A stretch of 64,000 nucleotides of DNA from Calamus simplicifolius (lineage: Eukaryota > Streptophyta > Magnoliopsida > Arecales > Arecaceae). Of the stretch, positions 1-10,423 are shown in pieces (position 1 is the stretch's first letter; every line of letters begins with the position of its first letter). The stretch covers positions 464,640 through 528,639 of the forward strand of contig UESW01004572.1 of NCBI GenBank assembly GCA_900491605.1. Direction: 5' to 3'. The notes under the pieces are model-generated. The model saw only the letters and a list, made by a program, of their open reading frames with translations, was not told the DNA's origin and did no database searches. A program made the translations under genes and the position numbers.

Positions 1-639
1 GACTCGGTGGCAACCCTGGCTCTGAAGCGGGGGCTTCGCCCTTCTCGCTTCGCATATTCTCTTGACAAGAAGCCGCCGGGCTCCTACTCCGAACTTTTGA
101 TCCGTGCCCAGAAGTACATCCGGGCGGACGAAGCTGACTTTTCCCGGCGTGAGGCTGGCGGGAGTATCCCAGGAAGCCAACCCAGCCAGAACCTGCAGAA
201 GCCCGCCCCAGGAGGCCCGAGCCTCCTCGCCGACCAGACAACCGTCCTCGACCTCCTGCACCGAGAGACGGGCCTTACACCCGCTGCTTGCCCCGATATC
301 CCAGATCCTGCTCGAGATCGAAGGGGAGCCCTATCTGCAACGCCCTCCTCCCATCAACCCGAAGATCCCCGGAACAAAAATCTCTACTGCCGCTACCACC
401 GGGACCATGGCCACAACACCGACGACTGCCGGCAGCTGAAGAAAGCCATTGAAGACCTCATTCAACAAGGCCATCTGAGGAAGTTTGTCCAAAGGAACAA
501 CCCGGGAGCTCCTGGCCCGTCAGCGCCTGCACCGCCGGTAATTGATAACACCCCGACGGAGAAGACGGTGGCGATGATTTCCTGGGGGGCAGGAGGCCCG
601 TCGAAGAGACCAAGGGGAGAGGGAGGGGTAGAGCTGTAA
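1..639 (+). CDS. gag: Gag C-terminal part of the Ty3/gypsy element
   Basis: Open frame entering from the left edge and ending at a stop at 637-639. The last third holds a nucleic-acid-binding zinc finger of the kind found in Tat-lineage gag (Cys-x2-Tyr-His-x4-Gly-His-x4-Cys around residues 125-142), followed by a helix-like stretch typical of this lineage. Before it is a proline- and arginine-rich linker. Gag packages the element RNA into virus-like particles in the cytoplasm. The major capsid part lies outside the window. The frame is open throughout, but downstream pol is broken, so this is not expected to be functional. Confidence 0.75.
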   Translation, partial: DSVATLALKRGLRPSRFAYSLDKKPPGSYSELLIRAQKYIRADEADFSRREAGGSIPGSQPSQNLQKPAPGGPSLLADQTTVLDLLHRETGLTPAACPDIPDPARDRRGALSATPSSHQPEDPRNKNLYCRYHRDHGHNTDDCRQLKKAIEDLIQQGHLRKFVQRNNPGAPGPSAPAPPVIDNTPTEKTVAMISWGAGGPSKRPRGEGGVEL

Positions 640-1316
640 TTCCTTTTTTCGAAAAGGACTTGGAGGGGGTTGTAAATAAAGATGATGATAGCGTCGTCGT
701 ATCCATGACGATTGCTAAACACCCTGTAAAAAGAATCCTAGTCGACAGTGGAAGCTCCGTAGATGTTTTGAACTACGATGCCTTTGTTCGCATGAATCTG
801 TCGCATGATCTACTTCGACCTGTCGCCTTTGATGGGATTCACAGGAGATTCCGTGAGGGTCGAGGGGAAATTACTCTTCCCGTGACGGCTGGACGGCTCC
901 GTGCCAAAGCACTGTCCTTATAAAATTTTTGGTGGTCCGTGTGCCCCTGGCGTACAACGCGATTCTTGGGAGGCCCGGGCTCAACCTCTTGGATGCCGTC
1001 ATATCCACCAAGCGGCTCCTGGTGAGGTTCCCAACCAGCAGAGGGTCGGCGAGATGCGAGGAGAGCAGGGCCTGCCGGCGCTTTGCTATCACTTGGCCCC
1101 TAGTCCCCAGGAGGCAGCACTTGCACCGCCATCTGCACCGACACCCGAGGCCCTTGACCCGCGAGACTTGGAGAGGAGGGGGGAACCGGCCGAGCGGCTG
1201 CTCACTTTCCCCCTCGGGGAGGACCCCGTGCAGACGGTTCGAGTTGGAGCCTTACTTCCGGACGAAGCTCGTGACCGGCTCCTTACCTTTCTGCGGGCCA
1301 ACGCCGACGTCTTCGC
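640..1316 (+). pseudogene. Aspartic protease region of the Ty3/gypsy pol, frameshifted
   Basis: The retropepsin motif VDSGSSVDVL is intact at about 741-770 (active-site Asp-Ser-Gly), in an open segment 660-923. It ends at a stop at 921-923, and the usual continuation (AYNAILGRPGLN, the conserved ILGRP motif) is found in another frame at about 950-985, so at least one frameshift lies near 920-930. The stretch from 985 to 1316 still resembles the spacer before reverse transcriptase but jumps between frames. The enzyme would cut the Gag-Pol polyprotein. Confidence 0.75.
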
Positions 1317-2571
1317 ATGGTCAGCGTCCGACATGCCCGGGATCCCGGAGGAGGTGATTACACATCAGCTCAACATTCGACCGGAGTGCCGGCCCGTCAG
1401 GCAGAAGAAAAGGAGTTTTGCCCCGACCGGCAGAAGGCTGTTGACGAGGAGGTGCGGAAGCTGCTGGCGGCTGGCCACATCCGCGAGGTGCGCTACCCCG
1501 ACTGGTTGGCGAACGTCGTGATGGTTCGCAAGGCCAGTGGAAGCTGGAGAATGTGCGTGGATTTCACCGACCTCAATAAGGCGTGCCCCAAGGACAGCTT
1601 CCCGCTCCCCGAATCGACCAGCTGGTAGACGCCACCTCCGGGCATGGGACGCTCAGTTTCATGGATGCGTTCTCGGGTATAATCAAATCAGAATGAGCCC
1701 AGCAGATGAAGAAGCAACCTCCTTTGTCACGGAGAAGGGGATCTACTGTTACAGGGTGATGCCCTTTGGACTGAAAAACGCCGGGGCTACTTATCAAAGA
1801 TTAATGAACAAGGTTTTTGAGGATCAGCTGGGGCGCAACATGGAGGTATATGTGGATGACATGCTGACCAAGAGCACCAATGCAGAAGACCATGTAGCAG
1901 ACCTCGAGGAGACTTTCAACAATCTGCGCCGGTACCGGATGAAGCTCAACCCCCACAAATGCGCCTTCGGAGTAGCAGCTGGCAAGTTCCTGGGTTTCAT
2001 GGTGACCCAGCGCGGGATCGAAGCCAACCCCGACAAGATCAGAGCCATCCTGGAGATGCGGCCTCCGGTCAGCAAGAAGGAGGTGCAACGCCTGACGGGG
2101 AGGGTGGCGGCCTTGAGTCGTTTCATGTCAAGGTCGGCGGAGAGGTGCCTGCCCTTCTTCAAGGCGCTGCGCAAGATTAACGGCTTCGAGTGGACGAAAG
2201 AGTGTCAGGGCTCCTTTGAAGAATTGAAGCAGTTTCTCTCCACTCCTCCGCTACTGTCCAAGCCTGAAAATGGAGAGGAGCTCTTTTTATATCTGGCCGC
2301 TTCCCCCGAGGCTGTTAGCTCCGTGCTTGTGCGCATGGATACCGACGGAGCCCAGAAGCCAATCTATTATACCAGCAAAGTGTACTCCATGACGCTGAGA
2401 CCAGGTATTCAAAAACTGAGAAGATTATCTTCGCCTTGGTGGTCTCTACTCAGCGCCTTCGGCCTTACTTTCAAGCCCATCCCATCGTGGTGCTCACGGA
2501 CCAGCCCCTGCGAGCTATCCTGTCTCGCCCCGACACCTCCGGCCGGCTGGCTAAATGGGCCATCAAGCTAA
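1317..2571 (+). pseudogene. Reverse transcriptase domain of the Ty3/gypsy pol
   Basis: Two overlapping frames carry the domain. The first (1317-1628) has the N-terminal finger motif with WRMCVDFTDLNKACPKD, and the second (about 1625-2400) has FMDAFSGYNQI, then YRVMPFGLKNAGATYQR and the catalytic YVDDM box at about 1849-1863, followed by thumb and connection motifs (KCAFGV, GFMVTQRGIEANPDKI). A frameshift separates them near 1620-1630, and another after about 2400 destroys the RNase H start. The order and motifs are those of Ty3/gypsy, not copia. It would copy element RNA into DNA, but the frame breaks exclude a working product. Confidence 0.9.
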
Positions 2572-3110
2572 GCGAGTTCGACCTGTCCATCCGGCCAAGT
2601 CAGCCATGAAGTCCCAGGTGTTGGCGGATTTCCTAGTCGAGTGCTCCTGGACCGAGAAGGACGTGGAGGAGGCGCGACCGGAGGAGCCTGTGGACTCTCC
2701 CTCATCTGGGGAGGCGGAGGACTGGATCCTGCATGTAGATGGAGCGGCAAACTCTCAAGGGAGCGGAGCCGGACTCATTCTCGCGAGCCCGGAGGGAGAC
2801 GTGGTGGAGTATGCTCTCAGATTCCAGTTCCCAGGCGACCAATAATCAGGCGGAGTACGAAGCCCTGCTGGCGGGGATGAGATTAGCTAAGGAGCTGGCG
2901 CGGGGCGCTTGAGGGCCTTCACGGACTCTCAACTCATTTCTGGACAAATCGCCGGGGAGTACGAGGCTAGGGACCCCACCATGTCCCGCTACTTGAGCAA
3001 GGTGCATCCCAGGCGTCTCATTTTTCTTACTTCCGTGTCAGCTATATCCCCAGGGCGGAGAATGCCAGGGCTGACGCGCTGTCCCGTTGGCCACTTCGGT
3101 CGACGGGACG
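2555..3110 (+). pseudogene. RNase H region of the Ty3/gypsy pol, broken
   Basis: The segment at about 2700-2845 reads WILHVDGAANSQGSGAGLIL, the start of an archaeal-type RNase H fold with its first catalytic aspartate, as is usual for Tat elements. Later parts (AFTDSQLISGQI at about 2912-2947, the second conserved Asp-Ser) are in another frame, and the end near 3050-3100 (PRAENARADALSR type) in a further frame. At least three frame changes occur in 550 bp. It follows the reverse transcriptase directly and precedes the integrase, as expected for pol. Confidence 0.75.
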
Positions 3111-3269
3111 TTGGGAAGAACATACGTGGAGCACCTACAAGTCCCAAGCATTGAGGCGCGGATGAAGCATTGCCAGTGGAGCAGGAGCCCTCCTGGATGG
3201 ACGCCTACATCCGGTACTTGACTGACGGTACTCTCCCGAGACCCGGCTGAGGCCAAGCTGCTCAGGCGA

Positions 3270-4416
3270 AGGGCCCCGAGATTCTTGATGATGGACGGGA
3301 AGCTTTATCGGAGATCTTTTCATACCCGTCCTCAGGTGTGTGGGGCCAACTGAATCAGATTATATCCTCAGGGAGATCCACGAAGGTGTATGCGGGAGTC
3401 ATCTGGGGGGCAGAGCCCTAGCTACAAGGCCCTGCGCCAAGGGTACTTTTGGTTGACAATGAAGGAGGACGCGGCCGAGCTTGTCAAGAAGTGTGATAGC
3501 TGCCAACGTCATGCCAATATCCAGCGACAGCCGACATCTCACCTGACCCCCTGGTGGCACCTTGGCCCTTTGCCCAGTGGGGCATGGATATCTTGGGTCC
3601 ATTTCCCCGGCCTTCCGGGCAGCGGAAGTTCCTCTTGGTGGCGGTGGATCACTTCACCAAGTGGGTTGAAGCTGAGGCTCTGGCCAAGATTACCGAGAGC
3701 AAAGTGAGATCTTTCTTCTGGAAGTCAATCATATGTCGGTTCGGGCTGCCGCGCACACTAGTCTGATAATGGCCGGCAGTTTGACAATGCGCCTTTCCGG
3801 GAGTTCTGCTCCGAGCTGGGTATCTGTCAGAGGTTCACTTCCGTCGGGCATCCTCAAACCAACGGGGCAGCTGAAGTGACCAACCGAATCATCCTCCAGG
3901 GACTGAAGTCTCGACTGGATGGCTGCAAGGGACGATGGGTAGAAGAGCTCCCCAACGTGCTATGGGCTTATCATACAACGCCGCGAACCCCACCGGCGAA
4001 ACGCCGTTCAGCTTAGTCTTTGGCTCTGAGGCTGTTATTCCTGTGGAGATCGGTGCGCCCAGCCCTCGGGTAGAAGCCTATAGTGAGGAAGGTAACCCTG
4101 ACCAACTGCGAGCCAACCTCGACCTGGTGGAGGAGTGCGAGACCGGGCGCGGCTTCGAATGGCAGCCTACCGGCAACGGGCCGCGAAATACTACAACGCT
4201 CGCGTGCGCCCCCGGACGTTCCTACCAGGAGATCTAGTCCTTCGACGGGCTGAGGTCTCAAAGCCAACTGAGGGAGGCAAGCTAGCCCCTAACTGGGAGG
4301 GACCTTACCGGATCACCGAGACGCTGCACCACGGAGCTTACAAAATTGAAGAACTTGACGGGACACCACTCCCTAGGACGTGGAATGCGGATAACCTCCG
4401 CCGGTATTATCAGTAA
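3270..4416 (+). pseudogene. Integrase of the Ty3/gypsy pol, broken
   Basis: An HHCC-type N-terminus is recognisable around 3380-3530 (…CDSCQRHAN). The catalytic core follows in another frame: GMDILGPFPRPSGQRKFL at about 3580-3633 (first Asp), VDHFTKWVEAEAL, and later the PxTNG-type third-acid region near 3850-3880 in yet another frame. The C-terminal part (FLPGDLVLRRAE … LAPNWEGPYRI … WNADNLRRYYQ) is open at 4135-4416 and ends at TAA 4414-4416. There is no chromodomain, in line with a non-chromovirus. A stop at about 3764 and several frameshifts inactivate it. Confidence 0.85.
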
Positions 4417-4538
4417 TGTATCCCTTTTTTCATATTAAACATCATCCCTGTATTGTTTGGGTTTTCACCCCTTATTCAATGCTAACAAGATTCAATTTTA
4501 GTTATCTAAATCTTCACAACAAAAGCCCGGTGCCCCGG
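4417..4538 (+). other. Short AT-rich spacer after pol
   Basis: Between the pol stop and the minisatellite there are about 120 bp of AT-rich sequence with no coding signal. Confidence 0.5.
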
Positions 4539-5516
4539 CACTCAAAGCCCTGCACTAGCCAGGCACAAAGCCCGGTGTACCACTGCAGAGCAGTGTGCCA
4601 CTGGCTCTCAACAACAAAAGCCCCGTCGGCACTCAAAGCCCTGCACTAGCCAGGCACAAAGCCCAGTGTACCACTGGCAGAGCAGTGTGCCACTGGCTCT
4701 CAACAACAAAAGCCCGGCGCCCCGTCGGCACTCAAAGCCCTGCACTAGCCAGGCACAAAGCCCAGTGTACCACTGGCAGAGCAGTGTGCCACTGGCTCTC
4801 AACAACAAAAGCCCGGCGCCCCGTCGGCACTCAAAGCCCTGCACTAGCCAGGCACAAAGCCCAGTGTACCACTGGCAGAGCAGTGTGCCACTGGCTCTCA
4901 ACAACAAAAGCCCGGCCCCATCGGCACTCAAAGCCCTGCACTAGCCAGGCACAAAGCCCAGTGTACCACTGGCAGAGCAGTGTGCCACTGGCTCTCAACA
5001 ACAAAAGCCGGCGCCCCGTCGGCACTCAAAGCCCTGCACTAGCCAGGCACAAAGCCCAGTGTACCACTGGCAGAGCAGTGTGCCACTGGCTCTCAACAAC
5101 AAAAGCCGGCGCCCTGTCGGCACTCAAAGCCCTGCACTAGCCAGGCACAAAGCCCAGTGTACCACTGGCAGAGCAGTGTGCCACTGGCTCTCAACAACAA
5201 AAGCCCGGCGCCCCGTCGGCACTCAAAGCCCTGCACTAGCCAGGCACAAAGCCCAGTGTACCACTGGCAGAGCAGTGTGCCACTGGCTCTCAACAACAAA
5301 AGCCCGGTGCCCCGTCGGCACTCAAAGCCCTGCACTAGCCAGGCACAAAGCCCAGTGTACCACTGGCAGAGCAGTGTGCCACTGGCTCTCAACAACGAAA
5401 GCCCGGTGCCCCGTCGGCACTCAAAGCCCTGCACTAGTCGGGCATAAAGCCCAATTAACCACCGGCGGAGCGGTGCACCAACGGTTCCTTACAGTCAAGA
5501 CCCGACACCCTGCCGG
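4539..5516 (+). repeat. 98-99 bp minisatellite, about 10 copies, inside the Ty3/gypsy element
   Basis: The phrase CACTCAAAGCCCTGCACTAG recurs at 4539, 4630, 4729, 4828, 4925, 5023, 5121, 5220, 5319 and 5418. Most units are 97-99 bp, and the first is shortened to 91. The central copies are nearly identical. The array ends in a degenerate unit (about 5440-5516). It sits between the pol stop and the antisense gene. Because many units are 99 bp, a multiple of three, long open frames appear on both strands. These are by-products of the repeat. Confidence 0.95.
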
Positions 5517-5858
5517 CCAAATGAGAGCTAAGTCCCGCAGGCGTCAAGCTGCACGCCAGACCAGCACCAGGTCCAATACTTGACAAGGCGTTGCCCCTAT
5601 AGCCCCGAGGGGCCTACCAGCCTAATCCCCGACCGGCGGCGTCCCCGCTCATAAAATTCAACCCTACCTAGCTCTAACTCTCGGGTTCAAGCGACTAAGG
5701 CGGGGTGGCGCGGGTGGGGAGGTGTCCCCCGGAATTATCAGAATGAATAGAGTCGTGGGGCCACATATCAATCAATGAAGTCAACAACAATTCAGAGATC
5801 ATTGTGAAAATTATATTCATTAACTGAGAAGGACTACAAAACTCCGACGTAGTCGGGC
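5517..5858 (+). other. Spacer between minisatellite and antisense gene
   Basis: No coding signal. It contains a moderately GC-rich part up to 5735 and an AT-rich part after it, which could hold the 3' untranslated end of the antisense transcript (inference). Confidence 0.4.
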
Positions 5859-8116
5859 TTACAAAAGCAAGAAAAGACAAAGCAAAATCACGGGCGCGAA
5901 CTCATGGCTCTGCCGGAGCGGGCTCGTCGTCGGAAGGGGCCTGGTCTGACACTGTTCCAATTCGACCTCCAGGGCGCGGGGGAAATTTAGATCCCTGGCC
6001 ACCTTCTCCTTGGCGTGCTGGAACCCATCAAGGAATACAGCGGCCGAAGCTTCGGCCAAGTCATCTGCGAAACGATCAGACAACTTGTATTCCTCAACGA
6101 GCCCGGCAGCCCGAGCTTTCTCCGCGGTGAGGGCCTCTGCCGCGACCCTTTCAGCCTCTCGAGCGCGGCTCATCTCCTCGCGAACGCGCTCATCTCCTCC
6201 TCACACCGGCAGGTCTCCTCCCTTGCCACTCTTGCCTCTTCCGCCGCTGCGCCCGCCCGGTCCTCGGCCTCCTGGAGAGCGGAGGTCAGCTCAGAGATAT
6301 GCATATCTCTGGCCATGACCGCGCTCACAGCCTCCGTCATCTGAGAAAGCGCCGCGCGCGTGCGGTCGGCCTCCATCTTCGCCTGGCTCGTGGCGGCCCT
6401 CACCTCGCTCGCGCAGGTCTCCTTGACCGCCTCCAGCACCCTCTCTGCGCTTCCGCGCGGCTGGGCCTCCTCGATCTCCTTCTGCGTCTCCCGCAGAACG
6501 TTCTTTCCCCCTTGGATTACCTCCCTGGCGGCCCTCAGGGAGTGCGCGATCTACACGCATAAACCCAGGTCAGCAAAATATATATATATGAACAATAAAG
6601 GAAAAAAAAATGAAAAGATTACTTACCTGACCACGGCAGCGTAAGAGTCCCGAAAGAATGCACCCGCCCCCTGATGGCTGAGATCCTCAATGATCCTAAG
6701 ATCAAAGACTGGACCCAGGACCCGCTCGGCCCAATGGCCGTCGTCCAGGAAATCTCGGGGCGGCCTGGGTGCGCCCTTGCCTCCCTCCGCCGTTTCGGAT
6801 GTCCCTGGCTCTATGTGCGGGCCGCTCCTAAGTGGCCCCTCAGGGGGTGGGCTCGCGGGACCGGATGGTCCCTCGCCCCAGTCCCTGGCAGCGTCTGATG
6901 GGGTCGCCCCCCCGGGGACCGGGAGCTCTTCGGTTGGCACGTGCGTCCCCGCTGCTGGCTCTTCGGCGGCCCTCCCTGTCGCTCCCACCTCCGGCGGAGT
7001 GTCGGCCGTAAGGTCAACCTCCGGAACGGCTGGGACGTGTGGCGGAGCAGGGGGTGGGGAGACTGGTGTCGGAAGGGAGGCCCGGATCATCGGGCGTTTC
7101 GGGGCCGGGGCCTGCTGGCCCCTGGACGGCCCTTCTCGGGCCCTTTTCTTGGCGGCCCTTATCAATTTCGCAGTTGGAATTTTCATTGCTGCATGACACA
7201 AGTTAGGTTTTCAGAACAGTAAAAAAAAAAAAAAAAAAGAAAAAAGAAAAAAGAAGAGGGGCAGAATTTCTGGCTAAGTATGGAGAAGGCTTACCCCGAT
7301 GGGAGACGAGGCCCGCCAACTCGAAGTTGTCCTCCGCTAACAGTAGGGTGTACCGGGGAATTTCGGAGGTCAGCAATAACCCCATTGCCTCCCGGTCTCC
7401 AGGCTGAATAGCCACAGCGTTCCCCCGGAGGTCGGGGTCTCCCCACCGGGGGCAGACTTGATCGACATTGGCGAAGAAGAAGCGGGGTTTCCACCCCTTG
7501 ATCGATGAAGGCAGAAGAAGCTTCAAAACCCTATTAGGTCGGGGCTGAAACAGCCACCACCCCTTCTGGGCTCAGAGGGAATAGAAGTTACAAAATAAAC
7601 TAATCCTAGGGGTGATACCTAGACGATGACAGAGAATGATGAAGGCACTAATTACCCGACAAGAATTTGGGACTAGCTGGGAGGGGGTCAAGGAGTAAAA
7701 GTCGAGAAGATTGACAAAAAAAGGGTGAAAAGGGGGACGAAGACCTACCTGTAGGCAGATCTCGTAGAGAGCTACCCGACCGGGTCGGGAGGAAATGACC
7801 CGGTCGTCTGGGGTTGGCGGGAATAATTCGATTTCCTGAGGGATCCTGTAACGGGCCCGGATCCTTTCCAGGTCCGACCGCGTCAGTGAGGAGGCCACCC
7901 CCCTGGGGATTCCTCCGCCCTCGAGGAGGTCCCGGCCTCCAGCCGGCGGCCCCTCAATGGGGCTCCACCGACGACCCGTCGCTGGGCCAAGGGGACGCGG
8001 TCCTCTGAATCAGAGGACCACTCAGATGGGGGAGAAGGAGTGGGAGAAGTATGACGCCTCACAGAGGGAGGACGGTCCTCAGAACCGTCCTCCGAGGTCC
8101 AAGAGGGTGAACTCAT
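5859..8116 (-). pseudogene. Antisense extra ORF of the Tat element (Transposase_28-like), spliced and broken
   Basis: Start ATG at 8116 gives an acidic, Ser/Pro-rich N-terminus. After a frameshift near 7890 follows a domain with FHPFFVNLLDFYSLTPSQL (about 7690-7730), which I recognise as the plant 'putative gypsy type transposon' family (Pfam Transposase_28). An in-frame TGA lies at 7574-7572 and the domain continues beyond it (GWKPRFFFANVD). Splice sites are visible: donor after 7295 with acceptor before 7188, and donor after 6627 (GTAAGT) with acceptor before 6550. The second exon is Pro/Ala-rich with a basic patch, and the third is an Ala/Glu/Arg-rich coiled coil ending near 5859. The third exon does not join in phase and is frameshifted again near 6170. 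The function of this protein in Tat elements is not known. Confidence 0.72.
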
Positions 8117-8604
8117 GAGTAAAGATGGCCTAAGACGGGAAAGGCTGACCTGAGAGAGCAAAAAGACCAGGCGCGGGCTCGCAGGTTGCAGGAGAAACTG
8201 AAGAGCACGCGAGGAGGAAGACGATGTCGAAGGCGGTGTGACAGCAGTTCACCCCCCCCCTCACCTAGCTTTATTGGGTTTTCAAAACGTCCCGCCATGT
8301 CTCGTCGGCCATGCGGCTCTTTGCCATACGCTGGCTCGCCTCGAGGAACGCCCCAGCGCGTGGTGCGGCACGCCCCCAGCCAGTGGTGGACCCATCTGAC
8401 GCCGCCATAATGAGAGGAAATGATGATGCGCCTTTTCACGGACTCCGAAGAGCCCATCCTCATTCTCAAGGGTGATCATGGCTAGCACAGTGTACGGAAG
8501 GCCGCCTCCTTACATCCCCCGCACCGTCCGCATAAAAGGCAAGGCCGGGATCAGCCACGTGGAGAACGCCCCTTGAGCCTCAGCAGTGGGACCCGCTTCG
8601 CCCC

Positions 8605-8621
8605 AGGGGCGAGGGGGCATC
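8605..8621 (+). other. Polypurine tract of the Ty3/gypsy element
   Basis: AGGGGCGAGGGGGCATC lies directly before the LTR start TGATATGAC. This is where plus-strand DNA synthesis would be primed. Confidence 0.7.
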
Positions 8622-8638
8622 TGATATGACTGATCCCA

Positions 8639-9628
8639 GTGTCGTTAGAAAAGGTAACGGCATCCACTGTCATTTTCCCCACCCCCGGGATCCCCTCGGG
8701 ATCGGGGGGTGGGGTCATCATTTCTTAACCCTGAGGCCCCCATCGGTCTCGGGGTCCACTGTCATTTCCCCACCCCGGGACCCCTTCGGGATCGGGGGGT
8801 GGGGTCATCATTTCTTAACCCCAGGCCCCCACCGGTCTCGGGGTCCACTGTCATTTTTCCACCCCTGGGACCCCCTCGGGGTCGGGGGGTGGGGTCATCA
8901 TTTCTTAACCCCAAGGCCCCCCGGTCTCGGGGTCCACTATCATTTCCCCACCCTCGGGACCCCTTCGGGATCGGGGGGTGGGGTCATCATTTCTTAACCC
9001 CGAGGCCCCCACCGGTCTTGGGGTCCACTGTCATTTCCCCACCCCCGGGACCCCCTCGGGGTCGGGGGGTGGGGCCATCATTTCTTAACCCTGAGGCCCC
9101 CACCGGTCTCGGGGTCCACTGTCATTTCCCCACCCCCGGGACCCCCTCGGGGTCGGGGGGTGGGGCCATCATTTCTTAACCCCGAGGCCCCCACCGGTCT
9201 CGGGGTCCACTGTCATTTCCCCACCCCCGGGACCCCTTCGGGGTCGAGGGGTGGGGCCATCATTTCTTAACCCCGAGGCCCCCATCGGTCTCGGGGTCCA
9301 CTGTCATTTCCCCACCCCCGGGATCCCCTCGGGGTCGGGGGGTGGGGCCATCATTTCTTAACCCCGAGGCCCCCATCGGTCTCGGGGTCCACTATCATTT
9401 CCCACCCCGGGACCCCCTCGGGGTCGGGGGGTGGGGTCATCATTTCTTAACCCCGAGGCCTCCACCGGTCTCGAGGTCCACTGTCATTTCTCCACCCCCG
9501 GGACCCCCTCAGGGTCGGGGGTGGGGTCATCATTTCTTAACCTCGAGGCCCCCACCGGTCTCGGGGTCCACTGTCATTTCCCCACCCCCGGGACCCCCTC
9601 GGTGTCGGGGGGTGGGGCCATCATCATA
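8639..9628 (+). repeat. 89-91 bp GC-rich minisatellite in the LTR, 11 copies
   Basis: The phrase CATCATTTCTTAACCC or a close variant recurs with spacing 89-91 bp at about 8715, 8805, 8895, 8984, 9075, 9166, 9257, 9348, 9437, 9527 and 9618. Each unit has an inverted-repeat-like core (ACCCCGGGACCCC…GGGGTCGGGGGGTGGGG), so each could fold, and the G-runs could form quadruplexes (inference). It lies in the expected U3 (promoter) part of the LTR. Confidence 0.95.
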
Positions 9629-10051
9629 AAATTTCTCGGGATGCTCCAGCACTTGCACTCCCCTGGGACCCTCTCCGGTCTCGGTGGGGAAGCTGTCGGC
9701 AATAGGCATGCAACTTAGCCGTCAAGGAAGACAACAGCCCCAGGCCGCATGGTACTCACACGTGATTCTCAGTACATCCGTGATTGCATCCCGTTACGGA
9801 GGGCCATGCCTCATAACGGCGTATGGGGCATTGCATGTCCCTGTACACGGCCATATCTTGCTACGGCGTACGACACGCTACTACTCGCAACTGTGCTTAG
9901 TCTCATCAGCTGGCGGCGCGCACTGCATGCCCTCGCGGCCGCTGGACACGTATGATATCACATCAACAGGAGGTACGGGGATGTCTCCGGCACGTGTAGC
10001 TGTGGTACGAAGGCAATCTCTTTTGATTGAAAGATAAGGTATTAGGACAAA

Positions 10052-10057
10052 TATAAG
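10052..10057 (+). promoter_or_regulatory. Candidate TATA box of the Ty3/gypsy LTR
   Basis: TATAAG in an AT-rich patch (CAAATATAAGAGC) between the GC-rich minisatellite side and the C/T-rich leader, at the usual place for a plant LTR promoter. No transcript evidence is available. Confidence 0.4.
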
Positions 10058-10423
10058 AGCATGGGCAAGCGCTGTAAGTGTCATCTGAACTCTGGTTTTT
10101 CTGAGCTTTCTTCTTCCCAGCAAAAACCCTAACTGCCTCAGCTACTCTTCGCTGAAGCGGTTCTTTGTCTGAACCCAAGCGACTGACTTGATCGTCGGAG
10201 GGTCCCCACCGGCGCCACCGGTCCCCGGGGACTTTTCTTGCAGGGCTTCGAGGAGAACGACGTCCGTCTTCCCCGACGTTCAAGGAAGGTGGTTTGGCGT
10301 CATCAGGATGACCATGCAATGGCTAGTGGCAAAACCTCTCAAACTACCCTTCGAGAGCTTGGGTTTGAAGGCAAAGAGGCTAGCTAATTTGCTTGCTTCC
10401 TTTTGTAAGATTGCAAATGGGTT

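Larger units (their letters stand above)
1..10314 (+). mobile_element. Ty3/gypsy retrotransposon, Tat/Retand type, 5' end outside window
   Basis: Order seen: gag C-terminus, protease, reverse transcriptase, RNase H, integrase, then a non-coding spacer with a minisatellite, an antisense gene, a purine tract (8605-8621) and a long LTR starting TGATATGAC at 8622. Known of the family: in plants, an extra ORF between integrase and the 3' LTR, often antisense, is typical of the Tat/Ogre/Retand branch, and the gag zinc-finger style here (CRYHRDHGHNTDDC) fits that branch. The 5' LTR and start of gag lie left of the window, so no target duplication can be checked. Frameshifts in most domains show it is dead. 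The 3' LTR end is placed near 10314 (…GACCA) from typical family structure, and is uncertain by tens of bases. Confidence 0.88.
8622..10314 (+). repeat. 3' LTR of the Ty3/gypsy element
   Basis: Starts TGATATGAC right after the purine tract. Its first kilobase is mostly the 90-bp minisatellite. A TATA-like box (TATAAG, 10052-10057) is followed by a C/T-rich leader and a GC-rich segment with an ATCGTCGGAGGGTCC stretch near 10190, of a kind common at the end of Tat LTRs. The 3' border near 10314 is estimated. The 5' partner LTR lies outside the window, so age cannot be estimated. Confidence 0.65.

Noticed and set aside
4595..5583. Long open frames on both strands across the 98-99 bp repeats
   Set aside because: Many units are 99 bp, divisible by three, so any stop-free frame stays open. 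The peptide is the same phrase repeated and has no other support.
6690..7196. Plus-strand 168-residue Gly/Ser-rich frame
   Set aside because: It is the shadow of the Pro/Ala-rich second exon of the antisense gene.
4539..9628. CRISPR-like regular repeats
   Set aside because: Units are contiguous with no unique spacers, much longer than CRISPR repeats, and the host is a plant.
8626..9718. Proline/glycine-rich open frames in the LTR minisatellite
   Set aside because: They follow from the GC-rich 90-bp repeat in the LTR, and frame and sequence change with each indel between units.
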